NCBI RefSeq assembly: GCF_016650695.1
Contig: NZ_JAEKFH010000007.1
Span: 62,001-126,000 of the forward strand
Origin: Pseudomonas sp. TH41
GTDB lineage: Bacteria; Pseudomonadota; Gammaproteobacteria; Pseudomonadales; Pseudomonadaceae
Direction: 5' to 3'
Length of the DNA: 64,000 nt
In this document: piece by piece, positions 8,355-16,818 of the stretch
How positions within the stretch are numbered: the stretch's first letter is position 1
How the letters are laid out: each line of letters begins with the position of its first letter
Notes under the pieces: generated by a model
Database searches by the model: none
Told to the model about the DNA's origin: nothing
What the model saw: the letters and a program-made list of their open reading frames with translations, nothing else
Translations under genes and position numbers: made by a program

Positions 8355-9707
8355 TCAGACGAACATCGACAACAGCATGATAAAGCCCAGCGCCACGATG
8401 GACAGGATGGTTTCCATCGCCGTCCAGGTTTTGAAGGTTTCCGCCACGGTCATGTTGAAGTACTGCTTCACCAGCCAGAAACCGGCGTCGTTGACATGAG
8501 ACAGGATCAACGAACCGGCACCCGTCGCCAGTACCAGCAGCTCACGGTTCACTCCCGGAATCATCCCCACCACCGGCACTACAATGCCCGCGCCAGTAAT
8601 GGTCGCCACGGTCGCCGAACCGGTTGCCACGCGAATCACCGCCGCCACCAGCCAGGCCAGCAGGATCGGCGAGATCTGTGCGTTCACCGCCATGTGGCCG
8701 ATCACATCACCCACACCGCTGGTCACCAGCATCTGCTTGAAGCCACCACCGGCACCGATGATCAGAATAATCGCGGCGGTCGGCGCAAGGCTCGCATCGA
8801 GCAATTTCAGAATGCGTTTGGAGTCGATGCCCTGACGGTGGCCGAAGGTGTACAGCGACAGCAGCAAGGCCAGCAACAGCGCCGAGATCGGGTGACCGAC
8901 CAGGTCCATGAAGGTGCGCAAGAAATTGCCATCCGGCAACGCTACGTCAGCAAAGGTCTTGAGCAACATCAGGAACACCGGCAGCAACACGGTGACCAAG
9001 GTGATGCCGAAGCTCGGCAGCTCTGCCGCCTCAGGCTCGCGAGCCAGTTGATCCACCAGTTCCTGATTAGGATGGCCGGGAATGTATTTGGCAATGAAGG
9101 TGCCGTAAATCGGGCCGGCGATGATGGCCGTCGGCAGCGCAACGATCAGGCCGTAGAGAATGGTTTTACCGATGTCGGCACCGAACACGCCGATGGCCAG
9201 CAGCGGGCCCGGGTGCGGCGGAACCAGACCGTGCACGGCGGACAGACCGGCGAGCAACGGGATACCGATTTTGATGATCGACACGCCGGTACGCCGGGCG
9301 ACGATGAACACCAGCGGGATCAGCAGCACGAAACCGATTTCGAAGAACAGCGGAATGCCGACCAGGAAGGCCGCGAACATCATGGCCCACTGCACCTTGT
9401 CCTTGCCGAACGCACGAATCAGGGTCTGGGCAATTTGATCCGCCCCGCCGGACTCGGCCATCATTTTGCCGAGCATCGTACCCAGCGCCAGGATGATCCC
9501 GACGAAACCAAGCACGCCACCGAAACCGTCCTGGAACGCTTTGATGATGGTGCCAATCGGCATGCCGGACGTCAGCCCGAGGAAGGCGGCGGCAATGATC
9601 AGCGCGATGAAAGGATGCAGTTTGAATTGGGTGATCAGGACGATAAGCCCGATCACCGTGACCACTGCATCGAGCAGCAGGAACGTCTCGTGGGACATGC
9701 CAAACAT
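8355..9707 (-). CDS. gntT: Gluconate:H+ symporter GntT/GntP
   Basis: A 450-residue GntP-family permease with 12 or more hydrophobic segments. Typical stretches include GFVGIILALGTMLGKMMAESGGADQIAQTL, IGIPLLAGLSAVHGLVPPHPGPLLAIGVFGADIG and VATGSATVATITGAGIVVPV. It imports gluconate, feeding GntK. ATG 9707 is preferred (AGGAG nine bases upstream) to the frame start 16 codons earlier. Its leader holds a GntR operator and an AACAACAACAACC stretch just before the Shine-Dalgarno, a likely Crc/Hfq target. Transcribed in the same direction as gntK, which ends about 80 bp upstream. Confidence 0.95.
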   Translation of the reverse strand: MFGMSHETFLLLDAVVTVIGLIVLITQFKLHPFIALIIAAAFLGLTSGMPIGTIIKAFQDGFGGVLGFVGIILALGTMLGKMMAESGGADQIAQTLIRAFGKDKVQWAMMFAAFLVGIPLFFEIGFVLLIPLVFIVARRTGVSIIKIGIPLLAGLSAVHGLVPPHPGPLLAIGVFGADIGKTILYGLIVALPTAIIAGPIYGTFIAKYIPGHPNQELVDQLAREPEAAELPSFGITLVTVLLPVFLMLLKTFADVALPDGNFLRTFMDLVGHPISALLLALLLSLYTFGHRQGIDSKRILKLLDASLAPTAAIILIIGAGGGFKQMLVTSGVGDVIGHMAVNAQISPILLAWLVAAVIRVATGSATVATITGAGIVVPVVGMIPGVNRELLVLATGAGSLILSHVNDAGFWLVKQYFNMTVAETFKTWTAMETILSIVALGFIMLLSMFV

Positions 9708-9722
9708 TAGGGGTGTCTCCTG

Positions 9723-9738
9723 GTTGTTGTTGTTATTA
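9723..9738 (-). promoter_or_regulatory. Putative Crc/Hfq (AANAANAA) site at gntT RBS
   Basis: On the minus strand TAATAACAACAACAACC immediately precedes the AGGAG of gntT. It fits the AANAANAA catabolite-activity motif bound by Hfq/Crc in Pseudomonas, which blocks translation during growth on preferred organic acids. Confidence 0.65.
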
Positions 9739-9766
9739 AAGCGGGTAATTCGCACGCCAACAGGAC

Positions 9767-9780
9767 AGCGCTATCTCTGT
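9767..9780 (-). promoter_or_regulatory. GntR operator upstream of gntT
   Basis: Minus strand reads AC-A-GAG-A-TAGCGCT. The published P. aeruginosa GntR target is AC-N-AAG-N-TAGCGCT, so this copy differs at one base. It lies about 60 bp before the gntT start codon. Confidence 0.7.
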
Positions 9781-9789
9781 GAGCAAAAC

Positions 9790-10323
9790 TCATACGGCGC
9801 GCTTCAAGCCATGTTCGAGCCACCAGTGGTGCGCCTGAACGGCCAATTCGTCGACGCTGTGGTTCGACGCATCGAGGGCCAGGGTCAGGGGCTCGCCCAC
9901 GGGGGATTCGAGGGTAGCGAACTGGCTGGCGATCAACGTCGACGGCATGAAGTGGCCAGGACGATGGGACACACGGTCGGCGGCGACTTCGGGAGTCAGT
10001 TCAAGGAACACGAAGCCCAGGCCCGGCAAGGCGCTGCGCAGCACTTCGCGGTAACTGTGTTTGAGGGCCGAGCAGGTCAGCACTGGACGTTGGCCGAGGG
10101 CGTCGACGCGGCGCAGTTCATCGCACAGGCTGTCGAGCCAGCCGGCACGGTCGTCGTCGTTCAGGGGAATACCCGCGCTCATCTTTTCGATATTGGCGGC
10201 CGGGTGGAAAGTATCGCCTTCAATGGCCGTCGCGCCGCTGAGTTGGCACAAGGCCTCACTGACGCACGTCTTGCCGCAACCGGCAACGCCCATGATGACC
10301 AGGGCTGTGATGGGATGATTCAT
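9790..10323 (-). CDS. gntK: Gluconokinase
   Basis: A 177-residue P-loop kinase. The Walker A is at residues 12-19 (GVAGCGKT), followed by the family-typical GDTFHPAANIEKMSAGIPLNDDDRAGWL and CSALKHSYREVLR. It phosphorylates gluconate to 6-phosphogluconate, which enters Edd/Eda encoded later in the window. Located between gntT and the divergent gntR, with a GntR operator 22 bp upstream of its start. Confidence 0.96.
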   Translation of the reverse strand: MNHPITALVIMGVAGCGKTCVSEALCQLSGATAIEGDTFHPAANIEKMSAGIPLNDDDRAGWLDSLCDELRRVDALGQRPVLTCSALKHSYREVLRSALPGLGFVFLELTPEVAADRVSHRPGHFMPSTLIASQFATLESPVGEPLTLALDASNHSVDELAVQAHHWWLEHGLKRAV

Positions 10324-10344
10324 GTAACACCTCAGCGCGCAGAC

Positions 10345-10358
10345 AGCGCTACCTTTGC
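10345..10358 (-). promoter_or_regulatory. GntR operator upstream of gntK
   Basis: Minus strand reads GC-A-AAG-G-TAGCGCT, one mismatch from AC-N-AAG-N-TAGCGCT. It is 22 bp upstream of the gntK ATG. Confidence 0.72.
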
Positions 10359-10495
10359 CAGTTATGACACTAGACGAAAAGTAGAAGTTGCCGACGCCTT
10401 CTTGTCATTTTTGTGGGTTGCAGCATGTTCGTTCCCAACGCCGAAAAGCGAGGTTCAGGCAAACCCCGCTCACGCATTTGCAGCTGCATCGAGAC

Positions 10496-10509
10496 AGCGC
10501 TACCTTAGT
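10496..10509 (-). promoter_or_regulatory. GntR operator upstream of gntR
   Basis: Minus strand reads AC-T-AAG-G-TAGCGCT, an exact match to the published GntR target. It is about 30 bp upstream of the gntR start, indicating autorepression. Confidence 0.78.
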
Positions 10510-10538
10510 GCCTCGAATTTTGTTTGGCAAGCCGTCCG

Positions 10539-11570
10539 ATGATCTCCCCTAAAAACGACAAAAATACGCGCACCACTGGCCGCCCTACCCTCAACGAAGT
10601 GGCACGCCTGGCCGGTGTCAGCCCGATCACCGCCTCCCGCGCCTTGCGCGGCGTCAGCACCGTGGCCACCGAACTGGTGGAAAAAGTCCAGAAGGCCGCC
10701 CTCGAACTCAACTATGTGGTCAACCCCGCCGCCCGCGCGCTAGCCTCGGCGCAGAGCCATTCGGTGGTGGTGTTGGTGCCTTCGCTGTCCAACCTGTTGT
10801 TCATCGACACACTGGAAGCCATTCATCAGGTGTTGCGCCCCAAGGGCTTCGAAGTGCTGATCGGCAACTTCCATTACTCGCGCGATGAAGAAGAAAACCT
10901 GCTGCGCAACTACATGGCCTATCAGCCGCGTGGCTTGCTACTGACCGGGTTTGATCGCACCGAAAGCTCGCGGCGGATGATCGAGGCAAGCAACATTCCT
11001 TGCGTGTACATGATGGAGCTGGACAGTGCAGCGGGCCTCAATTGCGTGGGTTTCTCACAGCTCGCGGCCGGTGAAACAGCGGCGGAGCATTTACTGTCAC
11101 GCGGTCGCAAGCGTCTGGCCTATATCGGCGCGCAACTGGATCAACGCACGTTGTTGCGAGGGGAAGGTTTTCGCAAAGCCCTGCAAAAGGCCGGTTTATA
11201 TGACCCGGACCTGGAAGTACTGACACCGCGCGCCTCCTCTGTCGGTTTGGGCGGCGAATTGTTTCTACAACTGATCGCCAGTCATCCAGAGGTCGATGCG
11301 ATCTTCTTCGGTAACGACGACCTGGCGCAGGGCGCGCTGCTTGAGGCGATGCGCTGCGGGATCAAGATCCCGGAACAAGTGGCGATCCTTGGCTTCAACG
11401 ACCTGCCGGCCTCCGCCCACATGGTCCCGCGCCTGAGCAGCATCAGCACCCCACGCGAGGCGATTGGCCGCCGTGCGGCCGAGCAAATGCTGACCTTGAT
11501 GGCGGGCAACACGGTGGCGAAACCGGTGCAGGACATGGGGTTTGAGTTGAAGGTGCGTGAGAGTACCTGA
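10539..11570 (+). CDS. gntR: LacI-family gluconate repressor GntR
   Basis: A 343-residue LacI/GalR regulator. The helix-turn-helix with hinge is at residues 15-60 (RPTLNEVARLAGVSPITASRALRGVSTVATELVEKVQKAALELNYVVNPAARALAS), followed by a periplasmic-binding-like sugar domain ending with RAAEQMLTLMAG. It represses gntT, gntK and itself and releases DNA with gluconate or 6-phosphogluconate, as in P. aeruginosa and E. coli. ATG 10539 is chosen over a TTG five codons upstream. Three matching operators in the cluster support the assignment. Confidence 0.93.
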   Translation: MISPKNDKNTRTTGRPTLNEVARLAGVSPITASRALRGVSTVATELVEKVQKAALELNYVVNPAARALASAQSHSVVVLVPSLSNLLFIDTLEAIHQVLRPKGFEVLIGNFHYSRDEEENLLRNYMAYQPRGLLLTGFDRTESSRRMIEASNIPCVYMMELDSAAGLNCVGFSQLAAGETAAEHLLSRGRKRLAYIGAQLDQRTLLRGEGFRKALQKAGLYDPDLEVLTPRASSVGLGGELFLQLIASHPEVDAIFFGNDDLAQGALLEAMRCGIKIPEQVAILGFNDLPASAHMVPRLSSISTPREAIGRRAAEQMLTLMAGNTVAKPVQDMGFELKVREST

Positions 11571-11600
11571 CACGGCTAGGGACTCGCGAAACACGCTCTT

Positions 11601-11733
11601 TGTAGCAGCTGGCGAAGCCTGCGTCCGGCTGCGAAGCAGTCGTAGAATCAGTCTGCGCGGTGGTTCAGGAAGACCGTGCGCACAAGTTTTACGACTGCTG
11701 CGCAGCCGGACGCAGGCTTCGCCAGCTGCTACA
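11601..11733. repeat. REPIN hairpin, group D
   Basis: Arms TGTAGCAGCTGGCGAAGCCT / AGGCTTCGCCAGCTGCTACA extend inward to CCGGCTGCG..CGCAGCCGG. The outer and inner sequences differ from the A, B and C groups. The rest of the 325-bp gap up to 11895 shows only a possible promoter region for the next gene. Confidence 0.85.
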
Positions 11734-11895
11734 GATCGCGTTACGGTTTGCACTCTCACCACAGACTCAGCGTTTAGTCCTGCGAACACAGGTTATCCAG
11801 CACTCTGCTTATCCGTATTTCGAAACACCTTTTACCCTCCCTCTCATGCGACTCGAGTGCAGAATCCGCAATCTTCATTCCCGGCGGACACTCCC

Positions 11896-12396
11896 ATGCG
11901 CAAAATCATCATCCTGGCCTCCCTGCTAACGCTCTCGCTCGGACAGACGATTCAGGTGCAGGCTTCAGCGCCGGACGACTGGACTGTTTTTTTAAGCGAT
12001 CCTCGCTTCATGCCGGCGATCAAAAGCTGTCTCGCCGCGCACCCCAAAGATCAGGGGATGGCCGTTGTTATGTATGTCGGGCACGCAAATCTGGAAGAAG
12101 TCGGCGTCATGACAACCGACCTGAGCGGGCGCAGAAACTCATGTTATGCCCGCAAGGATACGGGTCTGGAGAGCCTATCCAGGACGGTGTTCGATCCGCC
12201 GGGGCCGCTGTTTGTGTCAGTGGATCAAGTCAAGGCGGCCCCCAAAGGCACGTGCATTGAATCGACCCCGGTTTTCATCGACCACCAACTGCAGGGCTGG
12301 ATCGTCAGGCAACCGATACTTCTTGAGCATGTTCCCAGCGCCTGCTCGACGCCGATCTGGAGCGAATTGTTCCCCACGCGACCGGATCCGGTTTAA
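11896..12396 (+). CDS. Hypothetical secreted protein
   Basis: A 166-residue protein with a clear Sec signal peptide (MRKIIILASLLTLSLGQTIQVQASA, cleavage probable after QASA). The mature part has four cysteines, in SCLAA, SCYAR, GTCIE and SACST, which could form two disulfides. ATG 11896 is the only start that gives the signal peptide. No domain was recognised. It stands alone before the GST gene, transcribed in the same direction with about 75 bp between. Probably periplasmic. Confidence 0.75.
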   Translation: MRKIIILASLLTLSLGQTIQVQASAPDDWTVFLSDPRFMPAIKSCLAAHPKDQGMAVVMYVGHANLEEVGVMTTDLSGRRNSCYARKDTGLESLSRTVFDPPGPLFVSVDQVKAAPKGTCIESTPVFIDHQLQGWIVRQPILLEHVPSACSTPIWSELFPTRPDPV

Positions 12397-12470
12397 GCAG
12401 GCTTGATGTCGCCCGCTGGCGGGCACACTATTAAATTCCCGAAGCCTCGATCCGCTAACGGAGTAGCCAA

Positions 12471-13103
12471 ATGGAACACGCACTGAAAATTCTAGGTAAA
12501 GCTTCGTCCATCAACGTCCGAAAAGTCCTGTGGACTTGCGAGGAGTTGGGCGTTACCTACGAACGCGAGGATTGGGGCAGCGGTTTCACCTCGACTCACA
12601 TTCCGGAGTTTCTGAGGCTCAACCCCAACGCACTGGTGCCGGTGATCATCGACGAGGCCGGTGTGCTGTGGGAATCCAATACCATCTGCCGTTATCTGGC
12701 CGGCAAACACCAAAACACCGAGTTGCTGCCGCACGAACCGGCGGCGCGCGCCCGGGTGGAACAGTGGATGGATTGGCAAGCCACCGAGCTCAATCCTTCC
12801 TGGAGCTATGCATTCACGGCGCTGGTGCGCAAAGACCCGGAATTCCAGGATGCGCATCGCATTGAGGTCGGCATCCGTGGCTGGAACCAGAAAATGGCGA
12901 TCCTCGAGCATCAACTCGCGGCCACCAAAGCCTATGTCACCGGGCCACACTTCACGCTGGCCGACATTGTCCTCGGGCTCTCCGTCAACCGCTGGCTGAT
13001 GACCCCCATGGAGCGCCCCGACTACCCGGCCATCGATGAGTATTTTCAACGGTTGGCGCAACGCCCTGGGTTCTTGAAACACGGCTGTAACGGCCTGCCT
13101 TGA
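12471..13103 (+). CDS. Glutathione S-transferase family protein
   Basis: A 210-residue GST. The thioredoxin-like N-terminal domain (residues 5-82) contains SSINVRKVLWTCEELGV and the glutathione-binding LVPVIIDEAGVLWESNTICRYLAG. The helical C-terminal domain contains the N-capping box VTGPHFTLADIVLG. The Ser in SSINVRK is in the catalytic position of many bacterial GSTs. The substrate is unknown; no operon partner is obvious. Confidence 0.92.
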   Translation: MEHALKILGKASSINVRKVLWTCEELGVTYEREDWGSGFTSTHIPEFLRLNPNALVPVIIDEAGVLWESNTICRYLAGKHQNTELLPHEPAARARVEQWMDWQATELNPSWSYAFTALVRKDPEFQDAHRIEVGIRGWNQKMAILEHQLAATKAYVTGPHFTLADIVLGLSVNRWLMTPMERPDYPAIDEYFQRLAQRPGFLKHGCNGLP

Positions 13104-13246
13104 GCGGCCCCGCGCTATAAACCAGCAAAATGTGAACCTTCCTTGCAATAACCAGGCGAATCTCGATGCAAAGGCGCCGAGATTCACACGCATTGATTTC
13201 CGATAGCAGGCTAAGCTTCCTCTTCAACAAGAATTTGGATCCGCCC

Positions 13247-14671
13247 ATGCCTGCTCAGTCCCCCATCACCGCTCAATCCGATGGCATCGACCCTGTTCGT
13301 GCCGCGCAGATCTCCGCCCGCATTGACCGACTTCCCGCTGTTTCAACGATTTGGCGGTTGGTGGCGCTGCTGTCGATCGGTGGTTTTTTCGAGCTCTATG
13401 ACCTGTTCCAGACCGCCTACATCAGTCCGGGCCTGATCCGCGACGGCATCTTCGCCACCGGTAGCCAGGGCGTGTTCGGTTTCTCCGACCAGGCCGCCTT
13501 CGCCTCCGCCACGTTTCTTGGGCTGTTCCTCGGCGCGAGCGTCCTGAGCCCGTTGGCCGATCGTTTCGGCCGGCGCGCGATCTTCACGTTCGCGCTGGTG
13601 TGGTACACCGTCGCGACCGTGGCAATGGGCGTCCAGAGTTCAGCACTGGGCATCATCTGCATGCGTTTTCTGGTGGGCATCGGGCTAGGCATCGAACTGG
13701 TGACCATCGACGCCTACCTCTCGGAACTGGTGCCCAAACGCATGCGCAGTTCGGCGTTTGCCTTTGCGTTTTTTGTGCAGTTTTTGTCCGTGCCGGCGGT
13801 GGCGCTGATGTCATGGTGGCTGGTGCCGCAAGCGCCGTTCGGTGTGTCCGGTTGGCGCTGGGTGGTGTTGGCGAGCGCGGTGTTTGCGTTGTTCATCTGG
13901 TGGTTGCGCAAGCGCTTGCCGGAGTCGCCGCGCTGGCTGGCCCAGCATGGGCGGTTCGAGGAGGCCAGCAAGATTCTCGATGGCATTGAAGCCCGCTGCG
14001 TGAAGGATCAGGGCAAGCCGCTGGATGAACCGGAACTGGCAGCGCTGGATATTCAGGGCTCGGGCCGTTTCGCCGATATCTGGCAGCCGCCCTATCGGCG
14101 TCGGGCCTTTATGCTGATTGTGTTTCACGTGTTCCAGGCCATCGGTTTCTTTGGTTTCGGCAACTGGTTGCCGGCGCTGCTCTCTGGCCAGGGCGTGAGC
14201 GTGACCCATAGTTTGATGTACGCGTTCATCATCACCCTCGCCTACCCGCTCGGGCCGCTGCTGTTCGTGAAGTTCGCCAACCGCTTCGAGAACAAGTGGC
14301 AAATTGTCGGCTCGGCATTGGGCGCGATGACCTTCGGCACACTGTTCGCGTTGCAGACCAGCGCGTTCGGCCTGATCTTCTGCGGGGTGATGATCACCTT
14401 CTGCAATGCCTGGCTGAGCTTCAGCTATCACTCCTACCAAAGCGAATTGTTCCCCACCAACATCCGTGCCCGGGCGGTGGGCTTCTGTTATTCCTTCAGT
14501 CGATTGTCGACGGTGTTCAGCAGTTTGCTGATCGGGATTTTCCTAGAACACTTCGGCACGCCGGGGGTGTTGGCGTTTATTGTCAGCAGCATGCTGATCG
14601 TGATGTTGACCATCGGTGGGTTCGGCCCACGCACCCGCAACCTGGCACTGGAGAATATTGCGCACCGTTGA
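13247..14671 (+). CDS. MFS transporter, sugar-porter-like
   Basis: A 474-residue major facilitator with 12 predicted helices. Conserved signatures are LADRFGRRAIF (loop 2-3), RFLVGIGLGIELVTIDAYLSELVPKRMR, PESPRWLAQHGR (loop 6-7) and LFPTNIRARAVGFCYSFSRL. These place it in the sugar porter/metabolite:H+ symporter group. ATG 13247 is preferred; the frame extends 27 codons upstream without hydrophobic or conserved sequence. The substrate is not evident from the neighbours. Confidence 0.9.
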   Translation: MPAQSPITAQSDGIDPVRAAQISARIDRLPAVSTIWRLVALLSIGGFFELYDLFQTAYISPGLIRDGIFATGSQGVFGFSDQAAFASATFLGLFLGASVLSPLADRFGRRAIFTFALVWYTVATVAMGVQSSALGIICMRFLVGIGLGIELVTIDAYLSELVPKRMRSSAFAFAFFVQFLSVPAVALMSWWLVPQAPFGVSGWRWVVLASAVFALFIWWLRKRLPESPRWLAQHGRFEEASKILDGIEARCVKDQGKPLDEPELAALDIQGSGRFADIWQPPYRRRAFMLIVFHVFQAIGFFGFGNWLPALLSGQGVSVTHSLMYAFIITLAYPLGPLLFVKFANRFENKWQIVGSALGAMTFGTLFALQTSAFGLIFCGVMITFCNAWLSFSYHSYQSELFPTNIRARAVGFCYSFSRLSTVFSSLLIGIFLEHFGTPGVLAFIVSSMLIVMLTIGGFGPRTRNLALENIAHR

Positions 14672-14824
14672 CAACAGTGCGGTCGACCACTGCCGCCAAG
14701 CGGCAAGATTTGACCGCCTCCGGTGCGATTCCCGGCTTGCGCCCTTTGAAAGCACTGGGCGACAGCGACGGCATGTTAATTGCTCCTACAGTCCGGACAG
14801 CAATTACCCACAGGTCTACTCATC

Positions 14825-15364
14825 ATGTTGGTCAATGCAAAACAAACACCCGTCGTTCAGCCACCGCAACGTACGGACATGGACCCGACCACCGCTGCCG
14901 CCAGTGCGTTGTACAGCGGGTTGATCCCGAACGTGCAAAACAATGCGGTTGTGCAATCGGTGCAGAACAGCGCCAGCGTCCAGGCCTCCGGCCTGACGTC
15001 CGCCACCCAGCAAGTCACCGCGGCCAACACAATCAGCGACAACGTCAATGAGGCATTCGCAAAAACCCGCGTGGCGCTGCAATCGACAGATACTTCTAGT
15101 GTGCCAACGTCCGGCGATAGCACGGCCATGGCCGACTTCAAGGACTACATGAGCAAATCGCCCGAGCAGCGCGTGCACGACAGCATTCTTAAAGAGATGG
15201 GGCTGACGGAAGACGATGTGAAAGCAATGCCGCCGGCACAACAGCAGGCCATCGCCAAAGAGATCGCCCAACGCATGGAAGACAAGTTGAAGCTGGCGAA
15301 GACCGGGAGCGAAGACAGCAACAGTAGCAGCCAGGTTGTGGACAAGTTCCTGGCCTCGCTTTAA
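14825..15364 (+). CDS. Hypothetical protein, helix-rich C-terminus
   Basis: A 179-residue protein with no signal peptide or membrane segment. The N-terminal half is low-complexity, rich in Ala, Gln, Ser, Thr and Asn (NNAVVQSVQNSASVQASGLTSATQQVTAANT). The C-terminal half is helical and charged (DFKDYMSKSPEQRVHDSILKEMGLTEDDVKAMPPAQQQAIAKEIAQRMEDKLKL). ATG 14825 is chosen; an upstream ATG at 14780 lacks a ribosome site. The ending resembles regions found in other uncharacterised Pseudomonas proteins. No function can be assigned. Confidence 0.75.
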   Translation: MLVNAKQTPVVQPPQRTDMDPTTAAASALYSGLIPNVQNNAVVQSVQNSASVQASGLTSATQQVTAANTISDNVNEAFAKTRVALQSTDTSSVPTSGDSTAMADFKDYMSKSPEQRVHDSILKEMGLTEDDVKAMPPAQQQAIAKEIAQRMEDKLKLAKTGSEDSNSSSQVVDKFLASL

Positions 15365-15370
15365 CCAAGC

Positions 15371-15474
15371 CCTGTAGGAGCGAGCTCGCTCGCGATGAAC
15401 GTTAACGATAACGCGTTCTTCCTGAATAAACGCGTTGCGCTCAAGTCCTTCGCGAGCAAGCTCGCTCCTACAGG
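15371..15474. repeat. REPIN hairpin, group A1
   Basis: Arms CCTGTAGGAGCGAGCTCGCT / CAAGCTCGCTCCTACAGG with the A1 spacer in reverse orientation (GAACGTTAACGATAACGCGTTC...CTGAATAAACGCGTT). It lies between convergent genes. Confidence 0.88.
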
Positions 15475-15492
15475 AAATGCGTCCAGCGTGAA

Positions 15493-16818
15493 TCAGTTCA
15501 ACTGCAACGTCGAGTTGAACTGACTGATCGCGTCCACCACATGCCGCGAGCCCTGCTGGATTTCCAGAATCACCTCGCCCGCCTCGTTCGCCAGCTCCAC
15601 CCCTAGACCGGTTCGACTCAAACTCGACTGCATGCTCGACACCGCACTGAGCGACAAATCGTGGTTCTTGCGCACCACGTCAACAATTTCCAGCGTCGCC
15701 TGGCTCGTGCGTGCCGCGAGGCTGCGCACTTCATCCGCCACCACCGCAAACCCCCGCCCATGCTCCCCGGCCCGGGCCGCTTCGATGGCGGCGTTCAGCG
15801 CCAGTAGATTGGTCTGATCGGCAATCCCGCGAATGGTCTGAACGATGGTGCCGATGATGTCGGACTGTTTGCTGACCGCATCAATGCTCAACGCTGCTTC
15901 GTTCAAGTCCTTGGAAATGTCCTGGATGATTTGCACCGTTTGTTGCACCACTTCGGAACCTTTGCGTGCACAGACGTCGTTTTGTACCGAGGTGCTGTGG
16001 GCCGATTCCGCAGCGGTTTGCAGCGTGGTCACCTGATTCGTAATGTCACTGGCGAACTTCACCACTTTGAACAGTCGGCCCTTGGCATCGAACAATGGGT
16101 TGTAGGACGCTTCTAGAAACACTGTATGACCGTACTTATCTTTGCGTTCGAACCGGCGCGAGTGATATTCGCCGCGATTGAGTGACGCCCAAAACGCCTT
16201 ATAGGTGTGTGACTCAGCTTCGGCGCGGTGGCAAAACAGGCTGTGGTGCTGCCCAACCACTTCGTTCAGCGAGTAATGCAGGGTTTTCAGGAAGTTTTCA
16301 TTGGCCGTAATGACCTTGCCTTCCGGCGTAAATTCGATCACGGCCATAGAGCGACCGATGGCAGCGAGCAGGCTATCGTTTTCGTTCTCTTTGTTGACTC
16401 TGTCGGTGATGTCCGCCGCCACCTTGATCACGCTTTTGACTTGGCGATCGGAACCCAATACCGGCATGTAACTGGCTTCGAGCCAAACCTCCTTGCCTTG
16501 CTTGTTCAACCGAAGAAAGGTGCCGCTGACCGGTTCACCACGGGCCAGGTCACGCCATAGCTTTGCGTAATCCTCACTCCGGTAAAACGCTTCTTCGCAG
16601 AAGATGCGGTGATGTTTGCCCCGCACTTCCTCAGCGCCGTAACCCATGGCGCGGCAAAAATTTTCGTTGGCATCGAGCACGATGCCCTCGGGAGTGAATT
16701 CAATCATCGCCATCGAACGGCTCACGGCGGCCAACTTGGCGTTCGCCTCTGTCAGCGCGCAGCTGAAGCGTTCGATTTCCTGCAGGTCAGACTTGCGATG
16801 TAGGTTAAACATAGTCAT
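15493..16818 (-). CDS. bdlA: BdlA-like double-PAS methyl-accepting chemotaxis protein
   Basis: A 441-residue soluble chemoreceptor without membrane segments. PAS domain 1 is at about residues 28-140 (MIEFTPEGIVLDANENFCRAMGYGAEEVRGKHH) and PAS 2 at about 155-262 (VIEFTPEGKVITANENFLKTLHYSLNEVVGQHHSLFC). The MCP signalling part contains the conserved hairpin tip IADQTNLLALNAAIEAARAGEHGRGFAVVADEVRSLAARTS. This order and length match BdlA of P. aeruginosa (biofilm dispersion) and Aer-2-like cytosolic sensors. The closeness of the two PAS domains suggests internal duplication. The ligand, perhaps heme or FAD, is unresolved. Confidence 0.85.
   Translation of the reverse strand: MTMFNLHRKSDLQEIERFSCALTEANAKLAAVSRSMAMIEFTPEGIVLDANENFCRAMGYGAEEVRGKHHRIFCEEAFYRSEDYAKLWRDLARGEPVSGTFLRLNKQGKEVWLEASYMPVLGSDRQVKSVIKVAADITDRVNKENENDSLLAAIGRSMAVIEFTPEGKVITANENFLKTLHYSLNEVVGQHHSLFCHRAEAESHTYKAFWASLNRGEYHSRRFERKDKYGHTVFLEASYNPLFDAKGRLFKVVKFASDITNQVTTLQTAAESAHSTSVQNDVCARKGSEVVQQTVQIIQDISKDLNEAALSIDAVSKQSDIIGTIVQTIRGIADQTNLLALNAAIEAARAGEHGRGFAVVADEVRSLAARTSQATLEIVDVVRKNHDLSLSAVSSMQSSLSRTGLGVELANEAGEVILEIQQGSRHVVDAISQFNSTLQLN

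Noticed and set aside
8337..9710. A 457-codon open frame on the + strand
   Set aside because: Antisense shadow of gntT with repetitive Arg/Gln/His sequence and no domain.
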